From positions 62,001 through 126,000 of the forward strand of contig JACKKY010000002.1 of NCBI GenBank assembly GCA_024236175.1: a DNA stretch of 64,000 nucleotides, read 5' to 3'. Origin of the DNA: Novosphingobium sp. (GTDB lineage Bacteria; Pseudomonadota; Alphaproteobacteria; Sphingomonadales; Sphingomonadaceae). The notes beneath the pieces are model-generated. The model was given only the letters and a program-made list of their open reading frames with translations. It searched no databases and was not told where the DNA came from. Made by a program: the position numbers and the translations under genes. This document shows positions 39,793-47,954 of this stretch, piece after piece. Every line of letters begins with the position of its first letter. The first letter of the stretch is position 1.

Positions 39793-41370
39793 GTGAAGAA
39801 TATTCATGGCTTGCTGCTCGTCGGCTGCAGTGCGCTTGCGCTTGCTGGTTGCGGACCGAGCGAACTCGCCTCGCCCGGCACCGGCGGAAATGTCATCATC
39901 AACAATCCGGCTCCTTCGCCGACGCCGACGCCGACCCCGACGCCGACCGGCGGCAGTGTGACGCCGGCCAACGGTTGTCCGACCATTGCTGATCCTCAAG
40001 GTCTCACGGACGAGGGCACGATCACCGGCCCGACCGGAACCTATCGTGTTTGCGCGCTACCCTCCCGGATCAACGCGTCCTCCACCCTGCCTTACATCGA
40101 CGGCCTTCTCTATCGCCTGCCGGGACGTGTCGATGTCGGCACCGACGGCGGCCCGACGCCGGACAATTCCGATGGTGTCGACGACACCGACGTCACCTTG
40201 TCCATCGATCCGGGCGTCATCGTCTACGCCAGCGGTTCCGCATTCCTCATGGTCAATCGCGGCAACCAGATCGACGCTGTCGGCACTCCGGCCCGCCCGA
40301 TCGTTTTCACCAGCCGCGACAACGTGCTTGGCCTCAACAGCGACAGTTCGTCGGGTCAGTGGGGCGGTGTCGTTCTCGGCGGCCGCGCGCCGGTTACCGA
40401 CTGTAGCGCACCGAACGCCACCCCGGGCACGATCGACTGCGAACGCCAGGTCGAAGGTGCTGCACAGCCGGCAATCTTCGGCGGCGCGACCAGCGACGAC
40501 AGCTCGGGCCGGATGAGCTACGTGCAGATCCGCTATTCGGGCTTCGTCCTTTCGGGCGACAACGAACTCCAGTCGCTGACCACCGGCGGCACCGGAACCG
40601 GCACTGAGATCGACCACATCATGTCCTTCAACAGCTCGGACGACGGCGTCGAGTTCTTCGGCGGCTTCGTGAACCTGAAGTACCTGATCGTGGTTGGCGC
40701 CGAGGACGACAATCTCGATACGGATACCGGTGTGAAGGCCAACATGCAGTATGTGATCGCGGTCCAGCGCGACGGCGCCGGCGACACGATCATCGAGGCC
40801 GACTCGACCAACGCGGCGGTGGACAACACTCCGCGCCAGAACACCCAGATCGCGAACGCGACCTTCATTCACCGTAATTCCTCGGCCTCGCAGGTCATCC
40901 GCCTGCGCGGCGGTACGGACTACGCGCTGACGAACACGGTCGTTTCCGCGCCGAATTCCACCTGCCTGCGCATCGACGACACCGAAACCATCCGGGCCGC
41001 CAATGCGGGCCTGGATGACGTCGGCCCGCCGATCTTCGAATCGGTCGTTCTGTCCTGTGCCGATCCGTTCCGGTCGGGCAGCAACGGCGTGTCGGAAGCC
41101 GATGTCACGAGCGCCTTCAACAACGGCGGTTCGAACAACGATTCGGGCTTCACGACGACGTTGAGCAGCCTGTTCATCAACGGCAGCAACGAGAACGGCG
41201 TCACGGCATTCAACGCGACCACGCTCTCGAGCTTCTTTGACGCGACGGACTACATCGGCGCGGTCAAGGACAGTTCCGACACCTGGTATGCCGGCTGGAC
41301 CTGCAACAGCTCCACCGCAAGCTTCGGTTCCGGCAACTCCGGCGCCTGCACCTCGCTGCCGGTCTACTGA
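39793..41370 (+). CDS. Surface-type lipoprotein, probable right-handed beta-helix
   Basis: The 525-residue protein has a lipoprotein signal (LALAGC, Cys20), a Pro/Thr repeat linker (PSPTPTPTPTPT) and a long Gly/Asn/Asp/Thr-rich body with short beta-strand-like repeats, such as GTPARPIVFTSRDN, YVQIRYSGFVLSGDNELQSL, EIDHIMSFNSSDDGVEFFGG and NATFIHRNSSASQVIRLRGG. These look like coils of a parallel beta-helix. It is followed 93 bp later by a TonB-dependent receptor on the same strand, so the two probably form a binding and uptake pair. The ligand is unknown; phosphate-linked regulation is suggested by the upstream motifs. GTG start with GAGGGGGA upstream. Confidence 0.75.
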   Translation: MKNIHGLLLVGCSALALAGCGPSELASPGTGGNVIINNPAPSPTPTPTPTPTGGSVTPANGCPTIADPQGLTDEGTITGPTGTYRVCALPSRINASSTLPYIDGLLYRLPGRVDVGTDGGPTPDNSDGVDDTDVTLSIDPGVIVYASGSAFLMVNRGNQIDAVGTPARPIVFTSRDNVLGLNSDSSSGQWGGVVLGGRAPVTDCSAPNATPGTIDCERQVEGAAQPAIFGGATSDDSSGRMSYVQIRYSGFVLSGDNELQSLTTGGTGTGTEIDHIMSFNSSDDGVEFFGGFVNLKYLIVVGAEDDNLDTDTGVKANMQYVIAVQRDGAGDTIIEADSTNAAVDNTPRQNTQIANATFIHRNSSASQVIRLRGGTDYALTNTVVSAPNSTCLRIDDTETIRAANAGLDDVGPPIFESVVLSCADPFRSGSNGVSEADVTSAFNNGGSNNDSGFTTTLSSLFINGSNENGVTAFNATTLSSFFDATDYIGAVKDSSDTWYAGWTCNSSTASFGSGNSGACTSLPVY

Positions 41371-41481
41371 TCCAGCCTATGGCAGGGGAGGCGCCGGCTG
41401 CGTAGCGGCCGACGTCCCCCTGCAAGCTTTCGGGCGCAAGCCCGGCCAAATTCGGACCTGAAGATGAGGGGGCCTTTTACC

Positions 41482-44199
41482 ATGTCCACGGGCAAGCAGC
41501 TGGCAGGGCTGCTCCTGCTATCCACCGCGCTCACATTCCCGGGCATCGCCCTTGCGCAAGTCAATGACGAGCCTATCGAGCCGGGTGCCGAAGCAGTCGA
41601 CGAGATGTCCCCCGAGGCCGACGACGACCAGTCGGTCGATTCCGGAACGACCGTCGCAGACGAGCCGGAGGTCGAGGAAGAAGAGTACGACGAACCGGAA
41701 ATCTCGATCCCCGGTGGCGGGATCGTGGTTACGGGACGGCGTATCCGCGATGTGACGCGCAGTTCGACGCAGGTCGTCTCGGTGCTCAGCACCGAACAGA
41801 TCGCACGTACCGGCGAGGGCGACATCGCTGGCGCGCTCGGTCGCGTGACCGGTCTTTCGGTCCAGGGCCAGGGCTTCGTCTACGTTCGCGGCCTGGGCGA
41901 TCGCTATTCGCTCGCGCTCCTCAACGGATTGCCGCTGCCCAGCCCGCAGCCCCTGAGCCGCGTGGTCCCCCTAGACATCTTTCCGACGAACGTCGTTGCA
42001 TCCTCGCTGGTGCAGAAGACCTATTCGGCCAACTTTCCCGGTGAATTCGGCGGCGGCGTCATCAACTTGACGACGCGGGCGGTGCCTGACGAGACCTTCG
42101 TGAAGATCAGCGCTGGAATCAGCGGCGACAACGAGACGACCGGGCTCGACGGCTATACCTACTACGGCTCCGGTTCCGACTGGATCGGTTTCGACAGCGG
42201 CCGGCGAAATACCCCGCCGGCGCTCAAGGCGTTCTTCGACAGCGGAGCGCGCATCAGCGATCTCGGTGTCGATCAGCAGGCGATCGCCAAGGACCTGATC
42301 GATCCCAATCTCATCGTGCTCCAGAAGATCCCGAACCTGCCGCCCAACTGGTCGGCGTCGATCACCGCAGGCACGGCCCTTGATGTCGGAAGCGACGGAC
42401 GCCTCGGCATTCTGGCTACCGCGGGCATCAAGAACAACTGGCGCAACCGGCTTGTCACCAAGCAGATCGCGCTCAACTCGGACCTCGATCTCGACAGCGA
42501 TTTCCAGGATTTCGTCACCGACAACCGCGTTCTGTTCAATGCCCTGCTCGGCTTGGGGCTCGAGCTGGGCGAGCACAAGTTCCGGTGGACCAATCTCTAC
42601 ATCCGCGACACCGTCAAACAGTCGTCGCTCGCGATCGGCACCGACCTGACCAACGATTTTACCAAGACGAGCCAGCAAACCGGTTGGTTCGAGCGGCAAC
42701 TGCTCGATACGCAATTCGTCGGTGAGCTCAAGTTGGGCCAGTTCGACGTCGATTTGCGGGCAGGTTTTGCGCGGACCAAGCGCAAGGCCCCGTACGAATT
42801 CGAATTCGAGTACGTCAAAACCAACAATCCCAACGACCCCTACGGAGACCTGTTCATCAACGTGCTGGATCGACAGCGCGGCAATGCGCGGGTGGTCTTT
42901 TCCAACCTCAAGGAAGACCTGCTCTATGGCGGAATCGACATCAGCTACCCGATACTGGATTGGGCGACGCTGACGGTCGGCTATGCCTATACCGACACGG
43001 ACCGATATTCCGAGCGTCGCGAATTCCTGTTCGATGCAAGCACCGATTTCCCGGATGGCGTCGGTGCGCTCAGGCCCGATTACCTGCTCAGCGACGATGT
43101 CATCGACACCTACGGCATCGGCCTGATCGAAACGACGCAGGCGGATCCCGCGTTCAACGCCGGCCTCGAGATTCACGCCGGCTATATCCAGACGCGGCTT
43201 GAGCCCGTGGACGGGATCAGTGTCGATCTTGGCGTGCGCTATGAAGACGCCAAGCAGACGGTCAACCCGGCGCTGGTGTTTGCGGAGCCGATCAGTTCGG
43301 CCAGCGCGACATCGCTGGCGAACGACTATTTCCTGCCTTCCGGAACGATCACCTGGGAGATCCAGAGCGGTCTTCAGGCACGTGTCAGCGCATCCAAGAC
43401 GATCGCCCGTCCGCAGTTCCGCGAGTTGATCTTCCAGACCTATTACGACCCGGAAACAAACCGCCAGTTCAACGGTAACCCGTTGCTGCAGGACAGCGAG
43501 CTGACCAACGCCGAAGCGCGGATCGAATACTATTTCGGTCGCGGCAATCGCGTTTCGGTCGCCGGCTTCTACAAGGACATCAAGAACCCGATCGAAGCCT
43601 ACTCCAGCTTTTCGGACAACGAGCAGGTCACCAGTTTCGCCAATGCGCCAAAGGCACAGCTCTACGGTGCGGAGGTCGAGCTTCAGTACAACTACGACCT
43701 GTATGATCTCGGCGGATGGTTCGACACCAAGCGTGCCGTGGTCGTCGCCAACTACACGTTCACCAACTCGAAGATCAAAGTCGGAGCCAATGACGTCACG
43801 CAGGTGTTCCCGCGTGGCGAACAGGCGGCTACCAACTTCTTCCGGGACGGCGTCCCGCTTACCGGCCAGTCGGACCACCTGGTCAATCTCCAGCTCGGAC
43901 TTGAGGACACCGAGAAACTCCAGCAGTTCACCTTCCTCATTTCCTACGAGAGCGAGCGCGTGACCAGCCGGGGCACCAGCGGCCTTCCCGATATCGTGCA
44001 GGATCCGGGTTTCCGGCTCGATTTTGTCGCGCGCGAGGGCGTCAAGCTGTTCGGTCGCGACGTGGAGCTGAAGTTTGAGGCTCGCAACCTGACCGGGCGT
44101 GGCCACAAGGAGTTCCAGAGCAACGGCACCCGGACGGTAGATGTCAACTCATACGATGTCGGAAGCTCGTTCCACGCGTCGGCGTCGGTCGAATTCTAG
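41482..44199 (+). CDS. TonB-dependent outer-membrane receptor
   Basis: The 905-residue protein has a signal peptide (LLLLSTALTFPGIALAQ), an unusually acidic Asp/Glu-rich N-terminal stretch (about residues 30-80), a plug domain with GGGIVVTGRRIRD and VYVRGLGDRYSLALLNGLPLPSPQPLSRVVPLDIFPTNVV, and a C-terminal beta-barrel ending in Phe. It imports a ligand using energy from TonB-ExbBD. The ATG at 41482 has GAGGGGG upstream and gives a normal-length signal peptide; the in-frame ATG at 41464 is an alternative. It is probably co-transcribed with the lipoprotein gene. Confidence 0.9.
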   Translation: MSTGKQLAGLLLLSTALTFPGIALAQVNDEPIEPGAEAVDEMSPEADDDQSVDSGTTVADEPEVEEEEYDEPEISIPGGGIVVTGRRIRDVTRSSTQVVSVLSTEQIARTGEGDIAGALGRVTGLSVQGQGFVYVRGLGDRYSLALLNGLPLPSPQPLSRVVPLDIFPTNVVASSLVQKTYSANFPGEFGGGVINLTTRAVPDETFVKISAGISGDNETTGLDGYTYYGSGSDWIGFDSGRRNTPPALKAFFDSGARISDLGVDQQAIAKDLIDPNLIVLQKIPNLPPNWSASITAGTALDVGSDGRLGILATAGIKNNWRNRLVTKQIALNSDLDLDSDFQDFVTDNRVLFNALLGLGLELGEHKFRWTNLYIRDTVKQSSLAIGTDLTNDFTKTSQQTGWFERQLLDTQFVGELKLGQFDVDLRAGFARTKRKAPYEFEFEYVKTNNPNDPYGDLFINVLDRQRGNARVVFSNLKEDLLYGGIDISYPILDWATLTVGYAYTDTDRYSERREFLFDASTDFPDGVGALRPDYLLSDDVIDTYGIGLIETTQADPAFNAGLEIHAGYIQTRLEPVDGISVDLGVRYEDAKQTVNPALVFAEPISSASATSLANDYFLPSGTITWEIQSGLQARVSASKTIARPQFRELIFQTYYDPETNRQFNGNPLLQDSELTNAEARIEYYFGRGNRVSVAGFYKDIKNPIEAYSSFSDNEQVTSFANAPKAQLYGAEVELQYNYDLYDLGGWFDTKRAVVVANYTFTNSKIKVGANDVTQVFPRGEQAATNFFRDGVPLTGQSDHLVNLQLGLEDTEKLQQFTFLISYESERVTSRGTSGLPDIVQDPGFRLDFVAREGVKLFGRDVELKFEARNLTGRGHKEFQSNGTRTVDVNSYDVGSSFHASASVEF

Positions 44200-44240
44200 T
44201 TCCTGATGGGGGAGAAGTCAGCTTCTCCCGACCAACAACT

Positions 44241-44279
44241 GAGCCCGGCTACCCTTAGCGGTGCCGGGCTCGTTTTTTT
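44241..44279 (+). terminator. Intrinsic terminator after the TonB receptor gene
   Basis: A 9 bp stem GAGCCCGGC/GCCGGGCTC (44241-44249 with 44263-44271) is followed by a run of T residues (GTTTTTTT), the pattern of a rho-independent terminator reading on the plus strand, about 40 bp past the receptor stop. Confidence 0.88.
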
Positions 44280-44338
44280 CCAGCTCATAAGGATTGGCGG
44301 CCGTCGGCCGCAGGCCGGTGGTCAGCTTGTGGCGTCTG

Positions 44339-45013
44339 TCAGGGGGCGTCGAACACGTAGCCCAGCGAACGCACGGTGCGCAGGGGATTGCCGGCGCCAG
44401 CCGCGCGCAGGGCGCGCCTGAGGCGCCCGACCCAGACATCGACGGTTCTTTCGTCGACGGCGGGTTCCTGCTTGCCGAGGGCGGCGATCAGTTGGCTGCG
44501 GCTGAACACGCGGCCGGGATGCTCCACGAAATATCGCAGCAGCCTGAATTCGTTCGGCATGAGCGGAATCGGCTTGCCTTTCCAGCGCGCCTGGAAAGCG
44601 GCCAGGTCTATGGTGAGTTCGCCCTGCTGGAGCGCACGGTGGGCAATCGTTTCCTGATCATGGATTTTCATCGACATGATCCGGTCCAGCAGCGCTGTCC
44701 GGTCGGCGGGGCCGATCATGTAGTCGTCGGCCCCCGCACGTAGCGCGCGTCGCCTGGCCTCAAGATCGTCGTCTTCGAGGATCATGGTGATATGCGCATC
44801 GGTCGTCACCGGGTCGGAGCGCAGGCGGCGGCAGATCTCCAGTCCCGACGTGTCCGGCAGAACCCAATCGACAAAGGCCCAGAGCGAACCCTCCAGCAGA
44901 GGGAGTTCGCCGAAGTTGGTCCACTCATGGAAAGCGATTTCCAGCTCACCATGCATGAAGGGGGCCATGCCACCCTCCAGCTTGCCGGTAAGAAGGATAT
45001 CTATATGCCGCAT
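44339..45013 (-). CDS. OmpR/PhoB-type regulator with degenerate receiver domain
   Basis: The 224-residue protein has an N-terminal receiver-like domain and a C-terminal winged helix (PLMPNEFRLLRYFVEHPGRVFSRSQLIAALG, DERTVDVWVGRLRRAL, RTVRSLGYVF). Asp49 in FVDWVLPDTSGLEICRRLR aligns with the phosphoacceptor, but the N-terminal acidic pair is absent (HIDILLTGK), the usual Thr/Ser after strand 4 is not seen (ITMILEDDDLEA), and the conserved Lys in the DYLTKP loop is replaced (DYMIGP). It therefore may act without normal phosphorylation. ATG at 45013 was chosen; the open frame extends to 45103. It converges on the TonB receptor gene. Confidence 0.85.
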   Translation of the reverse strand: MRHIDILLTGKLEGGMAPFMHGELEIAFHEWTNFGELPLLEGSLWAFVDWVLPDTSGLEICRRLRSDPVTTDAHITMILEDDDLEARRRALRAGADDYMIGPADRTALLDRIMSMKIHDQETIAHRALQQGELTIDLAAFQARWKGKPIPLMPNEFRLLRYFVEHPGRVFSRSQLIAALGKQEPAVDERTVDVWVGRLRRALRAAGAGNPLRTVRSLGYVFDAP

Positions 45014-45057
45014 CGCGTCCAGCCCCCATTGGTAAGGAAGGCTTTTGCCGAAGCGGT

Positions 45058-45084
45058 ATGACGCAAACGTGACGCTTCGATGAC
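45058..45084 (-). repeat. Three GTCAY direct repeats with exact 11 bp period upstream of the regulator gene
   Basis: On the minus strand the sequence reads GTCAT-6 bp-GTCAC-6 bp-GTCAT (forward ATGAC at 45058, GTGAC at 45069, ATGAC at 45080). The 11 bp phase is that of OmpR/PhoB tandem sites. It ends 45 bp before the regulator start, so autoregulation is plausible. The GTCAT core is shared with the repeats before the lipoprotein gene. Confidence 0.5.
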
Positions 45085-45176
45085 TTTTGCATGAAACGTT
45101 CAAAAACCGCTTGCTAACGGCGAATCGCCCCCCGCACGATGCCGTCCAGGGGGTGAGAGTGGCTTGTTGGCTTGGT

Positions 45177-45818
45177 CTATCGGTCGCCGAGGCCGGCGCC
45201 CGGTTTGTTCATCGGAACCCGTATCGTATTCTGCTGGAAGGCAGTCATGAGATAGGAGCCCACGAGCATGGGGAATTCCAGCAACTGTTTCTCGTCCCAG
45301 CTCCTGGCGAGAATGTCCCAGGTCTGATCGGAGAGGCACTGGTCGGCGATCAGTTCCTCCACTCCGCGCAGTATCGCGGCTTCGTGTTCGCTCCAGCCGG
45401 GTGCGGAAGAGCCTTCGATAATGCGTTCGATCTCCTCGGCCGTCACTCCGAACCGCTTGCCGATTGCGACATGTTCGCTCCATTCGAAGGGTGCACGGCA
45501 AAGCCGGGCGATGCGCAAGACCGCAAGTTCGCGCTCGCGGGGCGAGATGGTTCCGTTGGCGACAAGTTCGATGCCCATTGCCATCTGGCAACGGAAAATT
45601 CCCGGATGGCGCAATGTGATGAGACTGACTTCCGGAATGGAACCGTCTTCGGGAATGTTGAACGACTGCCGGATTTCCCGGATCAGCTCCATCGCTTCAC
45701 CGCTGATCTCGTCGGGCTTGAGCGGCGGGATGCGTGGGCCGTCACCGATGACATGGGCTTCGCGTTCCGCAACGTCGAATTCGTTCCTGCCCGTCTGTAC
45801 CGTTATGCTGTTGCCCAT
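45177..45818 (-). CDS. Carboxymuconolactone decarboxylase-family protein
   Basis: The 213-residue protein has an AhpD/CMD-like core: TISPRERELAVLRIARLCRAPFEWSEHVAIGKRFGVTAEEIERI, then a second helical half (SEHEAAILRGVEELIADQCLSDQTWDILA). It lacks the CxxC peroxidase motif. ATG at 45818 has GGAAGGA upstream, better than the upstream start at 45884. It is divergent from the malonyl-CoA-ligase-like gene with about 160 bp between them. Substrate unknown. Confidence 0.85.
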   Translation of the reverse strand: MGNSITVQTGRNEFDVAEREAHVIGDGPRIPPLKPDEISGEAMELIREIRQSFNIPEDGSIPEVSLITLRHPGIFRCQMAMGIELVANGTISPRERELAVLRIARLCRAPFEWSEHVAIGKRFGVTAEEIERIIEGSSAPGWSEHEAAILRGVEELIADQCLSDQTWDILARSWDEKQLLEFPMLVGSYLMTAFQQNTIRVPMNKPGAGLGDR

Positions 45819-45981
45819 GGTGTCCTTCCCAATCCTTTTGCCTTGGCTCACGAAGTCCAATAGCTGTTCGGCGGCGACGGGCAAGGCCTTGACGCCGGAG
45901 GCGCACTCCCCGCAACGGGAGCGTGAACAATAGCGTCCGGCTTCACCATGTGCCGGCGGGACTCAAAGGAGCGATCTGCAG

Positions 45982-47469
45982 GTGGCGAACGACCTCTACA
46001 GCCGGTTTGCGAAAAGCTTTTCGGGATTTTCCGACAAGGTCTTCATCGAGGAAGAATCGCGGAGCTGGACCTATGGCGAGGTCGAGCGCGAGGCTGGCCG
46101 GCTAGCCTCCCGGTTGCAGGCGTTGGGTGTTGCGCCCGGCGAGCGGTTGCTCGTTCAGACCGACAAGTCTGTCGAGGCGCTCATCCTCTATTTCGCCTGC
46201 ATCAGGGCGGGCGCGATCTATCTCCCACTCAATGTCGATTACACCGAGGCGGAGCTCGACTATTTCGTCGCGGATGCCGAACCGGTTCTCGCCGTGTGTC
46301 GGCCGCAGAGCGTCGAACTGTTCGAGCGCATCGGAAAGGGCACGCTGGCCATCCGCACGCTCGATACGCTTCTCACCGGCCTGCCCGAAGAAGAAGCGGC
46401 GCCAGTGCAACGCGAGCCAGACGACGTTGCCGCAATCCTCTACACGTCGGGGACCACGGGAAAGCCCAAGGGCGCCATGCTTACCAACGCCAATCTCGTG
46501 TCCAACGGCGACATGCTGGTCGATTTCTGGCGCTTCACCAGCGAGGATCGCCTGATTCACGCCCTGCCGATATTCCACGTCCATGGGCTGTTCATCGCAA
46601 TGCATTGCGCCCTGTTTTCGGGTGCCACGACGATCTTCCTGCCGAAGTTCGAAAGCGGCGCGGTCATCCGGGAAATGGGAAACGCCAGCGTCCTGATGGG
46701 TGTGCCGACGTTCTACATCCGGCTGCTGGGAGACGAGAAGTTCACGCGCAAGGCGGCGGCAGGTATGCGTCTGTTCATCTCGGGATCGGCGCCGCTTTCC
46801 GCCGATATCCACCGGGCCTTCGAAGAGCGCAGCGGCCATCGCGTGCTGGAGCGCTACGGGATGACCGAGACGGGCATGCTGACGTCCAATCCCTACGATG
46901 GCGAGCGCCGCGCTGGCTATGTCGGGCCGCCGCTGCCAGGTGTGGAACTGCGCATCGCCGAGTTCGAAACCGGCAAGGTGCTCCCGCAAGGCGATGTCGG
47001 CATTGTCGAGGTAAGGGGCCCCAACGTCTTCAAGGGCTACTGGCGAAACCCCGAGAAGACCGAGGCTGAGTTCCGCCCGGACGGTTTCTTCATCACCGGG
47101 GACATGGGCTTCATCGATAGCGATGGCTACGTCCAGCTTGTCGGCCGTGAAAAGGATCTGATCATTTCCGGCGGGCTGAATGTCTATCCGGCGGAAGTGG
47201 AGGCATTGCTCGACGACCGGTCGGATGTCGCGGAAGCCGCTGTGATTGGTGTCCCGCATCCGGATTTCGGCGAGGCGGTGGTCGCGGTCGTGAAGCCTGC
47301 GGGGGCGTTCGATCCCGATGCAGTCAGGGAGGAAATGCGTAGCGACCTTGCGGCGTTCAAGGTACCCAAGGAGATCATCCCGCTGGACGAACTGCCCCGC
47401 AACACTATGGGCAAGATCCAGAAGAAGCTGCTGCGCGAACGGTATACGGATCTGTTCGCGAACGTCTGA
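45982..47469 (+). CDS. AMP-forming acyl-CoA ligase, malonyl-CoA synthetase-like
   Basis: The 495-residue ANL-superfamily enzyme has the ATP-binding loop YTSGTTGKPKGAML, the YGMTET motif (A5) and the C-terminal GRxKDLIISGGLNVYP hinge and NTMGKIQKK lysine motif (A10). Segments such as MRLFISGSAPLSADIHRAF and LERYGMTETGMLTSNPYDG strongly resemble MatB malonyl-CoA synthetases, so malonate or a methylmalonate-like acid is the likely substrate. The start is a GTG at 45982 with AAAGGAG upstream. No malonate transporter or decarboxylase is adjacent. Confidence 0.82.
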   Translation: MANDLYSRFAKSFSGFSDKVFIEEESRSWTYGEVEREAGRLASRLQALGVAPGERLLVQTDKSVEALILYFACIRAGAIYLPLNVDYTEAELDYFVADAEPVLAVCRPQSVELFERIGKGTLAIRTLDTLLTGLPEEEAAPVQREPDDVAAILYTSGTTGKPKGAMLTNANLVSNGDMLVDFWRFTSEDRLIHALPIFHVHGLFIAMHCALFSGATTIFLPKFESGAVIREMGNASVLMGVPTFYIRLLGDEKFTRKAAAGMRLFISGSAPLSADIHRAFEERSGHRVLERYGMTETGMLTSNPYDGERRAGYVGPPLPGVELRIAEFETGKVLPQGDVGIVEVRGPNVFKGYWRNPEKTEAEFRPDGFFITGDMGFIDSDGYVQLVGREKDLIISGGLNVYPAEVEALLDDRSDVAEAAVIGVPHPDFGEAVVAVVKPAGAFDPDAVREEMRSDLAAFKVPKEIIPLDELPRNTMGKIQKKLLRERYTDLFANV

Positions 47470-47481
47470 GTATATCGGGCG

Positions 47482-47933
47482 CTATCGTTGGCGCGCCGCC
47501 GGCCTCATGAGGAAGACGAGCGGCATGGCCGGTCCGTGCCGTTCCGGAGGATTGATATCGAGAAGCGTGGCCTGGGTGAGTAGGGCAAGTCCTGCTCCGC
47601 CGAGCTCCGGATGATCCGGCAGACGACAGGCTGTTCCAGGGTCACCGAAAGGCAGCACGCCAGCGATGCCAGGGTGAAACCGGCTATAGAAAGCAGGATG
47701 ATGCGTTTCCGACCGTAGCGCTGGGCCAGCCACCCGCTGAGCGGGGTCATGACGGCGGTTGCGATGATGTAGGACGTGAACCCATACTATCTGCTCGGGC
47801 TCTGCCAGCATCAAGCTTTGCATGTGCGGCAAGGCGACATTGGCGATAGTGTTGTCCAGCGCGACCATGATGGTCGATGTAACGGAGCCTATCGTGATCA
47901 GCCGCCGCGTCGCCGGATCCGGGTAGGTCGTGC
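47482..47933 (-). pseudogene. Decayed 5' fragment of an emrB-like MFS efflux gene
   Basis: Read on the minus strand, this stretch matches the first ~140 residues of the intact EmrB at 49411-50937 in pieces: TYPDPATRRLITIG and VALDNTIANVALPHMQS in one frame, TPLSGWLAQRYGRKRIILLSIAGFTLASL in another, then TQATLLDINPPE back in the first. At least two frameshifts are needed, the position of the start codon is occupied by TAG (47936-47934), and homology stops after NPPE. It lies directly downstream of the nodT-like gene on the same strand and looks like a truncated remnant of a second efflux copy. Confidence 0.85.
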
Positions 47934-47954
47934 TCTAAGAGCCGGACTCAGGCG

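Noticed and set aside
39905..39955. Short tandem repeat (CCGACG-type units)
   Set aside because: It encodes the Pro/Thr linker of the lipoprotein and is not a CRISPR or intergenic repeat array.
41971..44106. 711-codon minus-strand open frame opposite the TonB receptor
   Set aside because: Complementary-strand artefact of codon bias; the receptor frame has a signal peptide, plug and barrel, the antisense frame has none.
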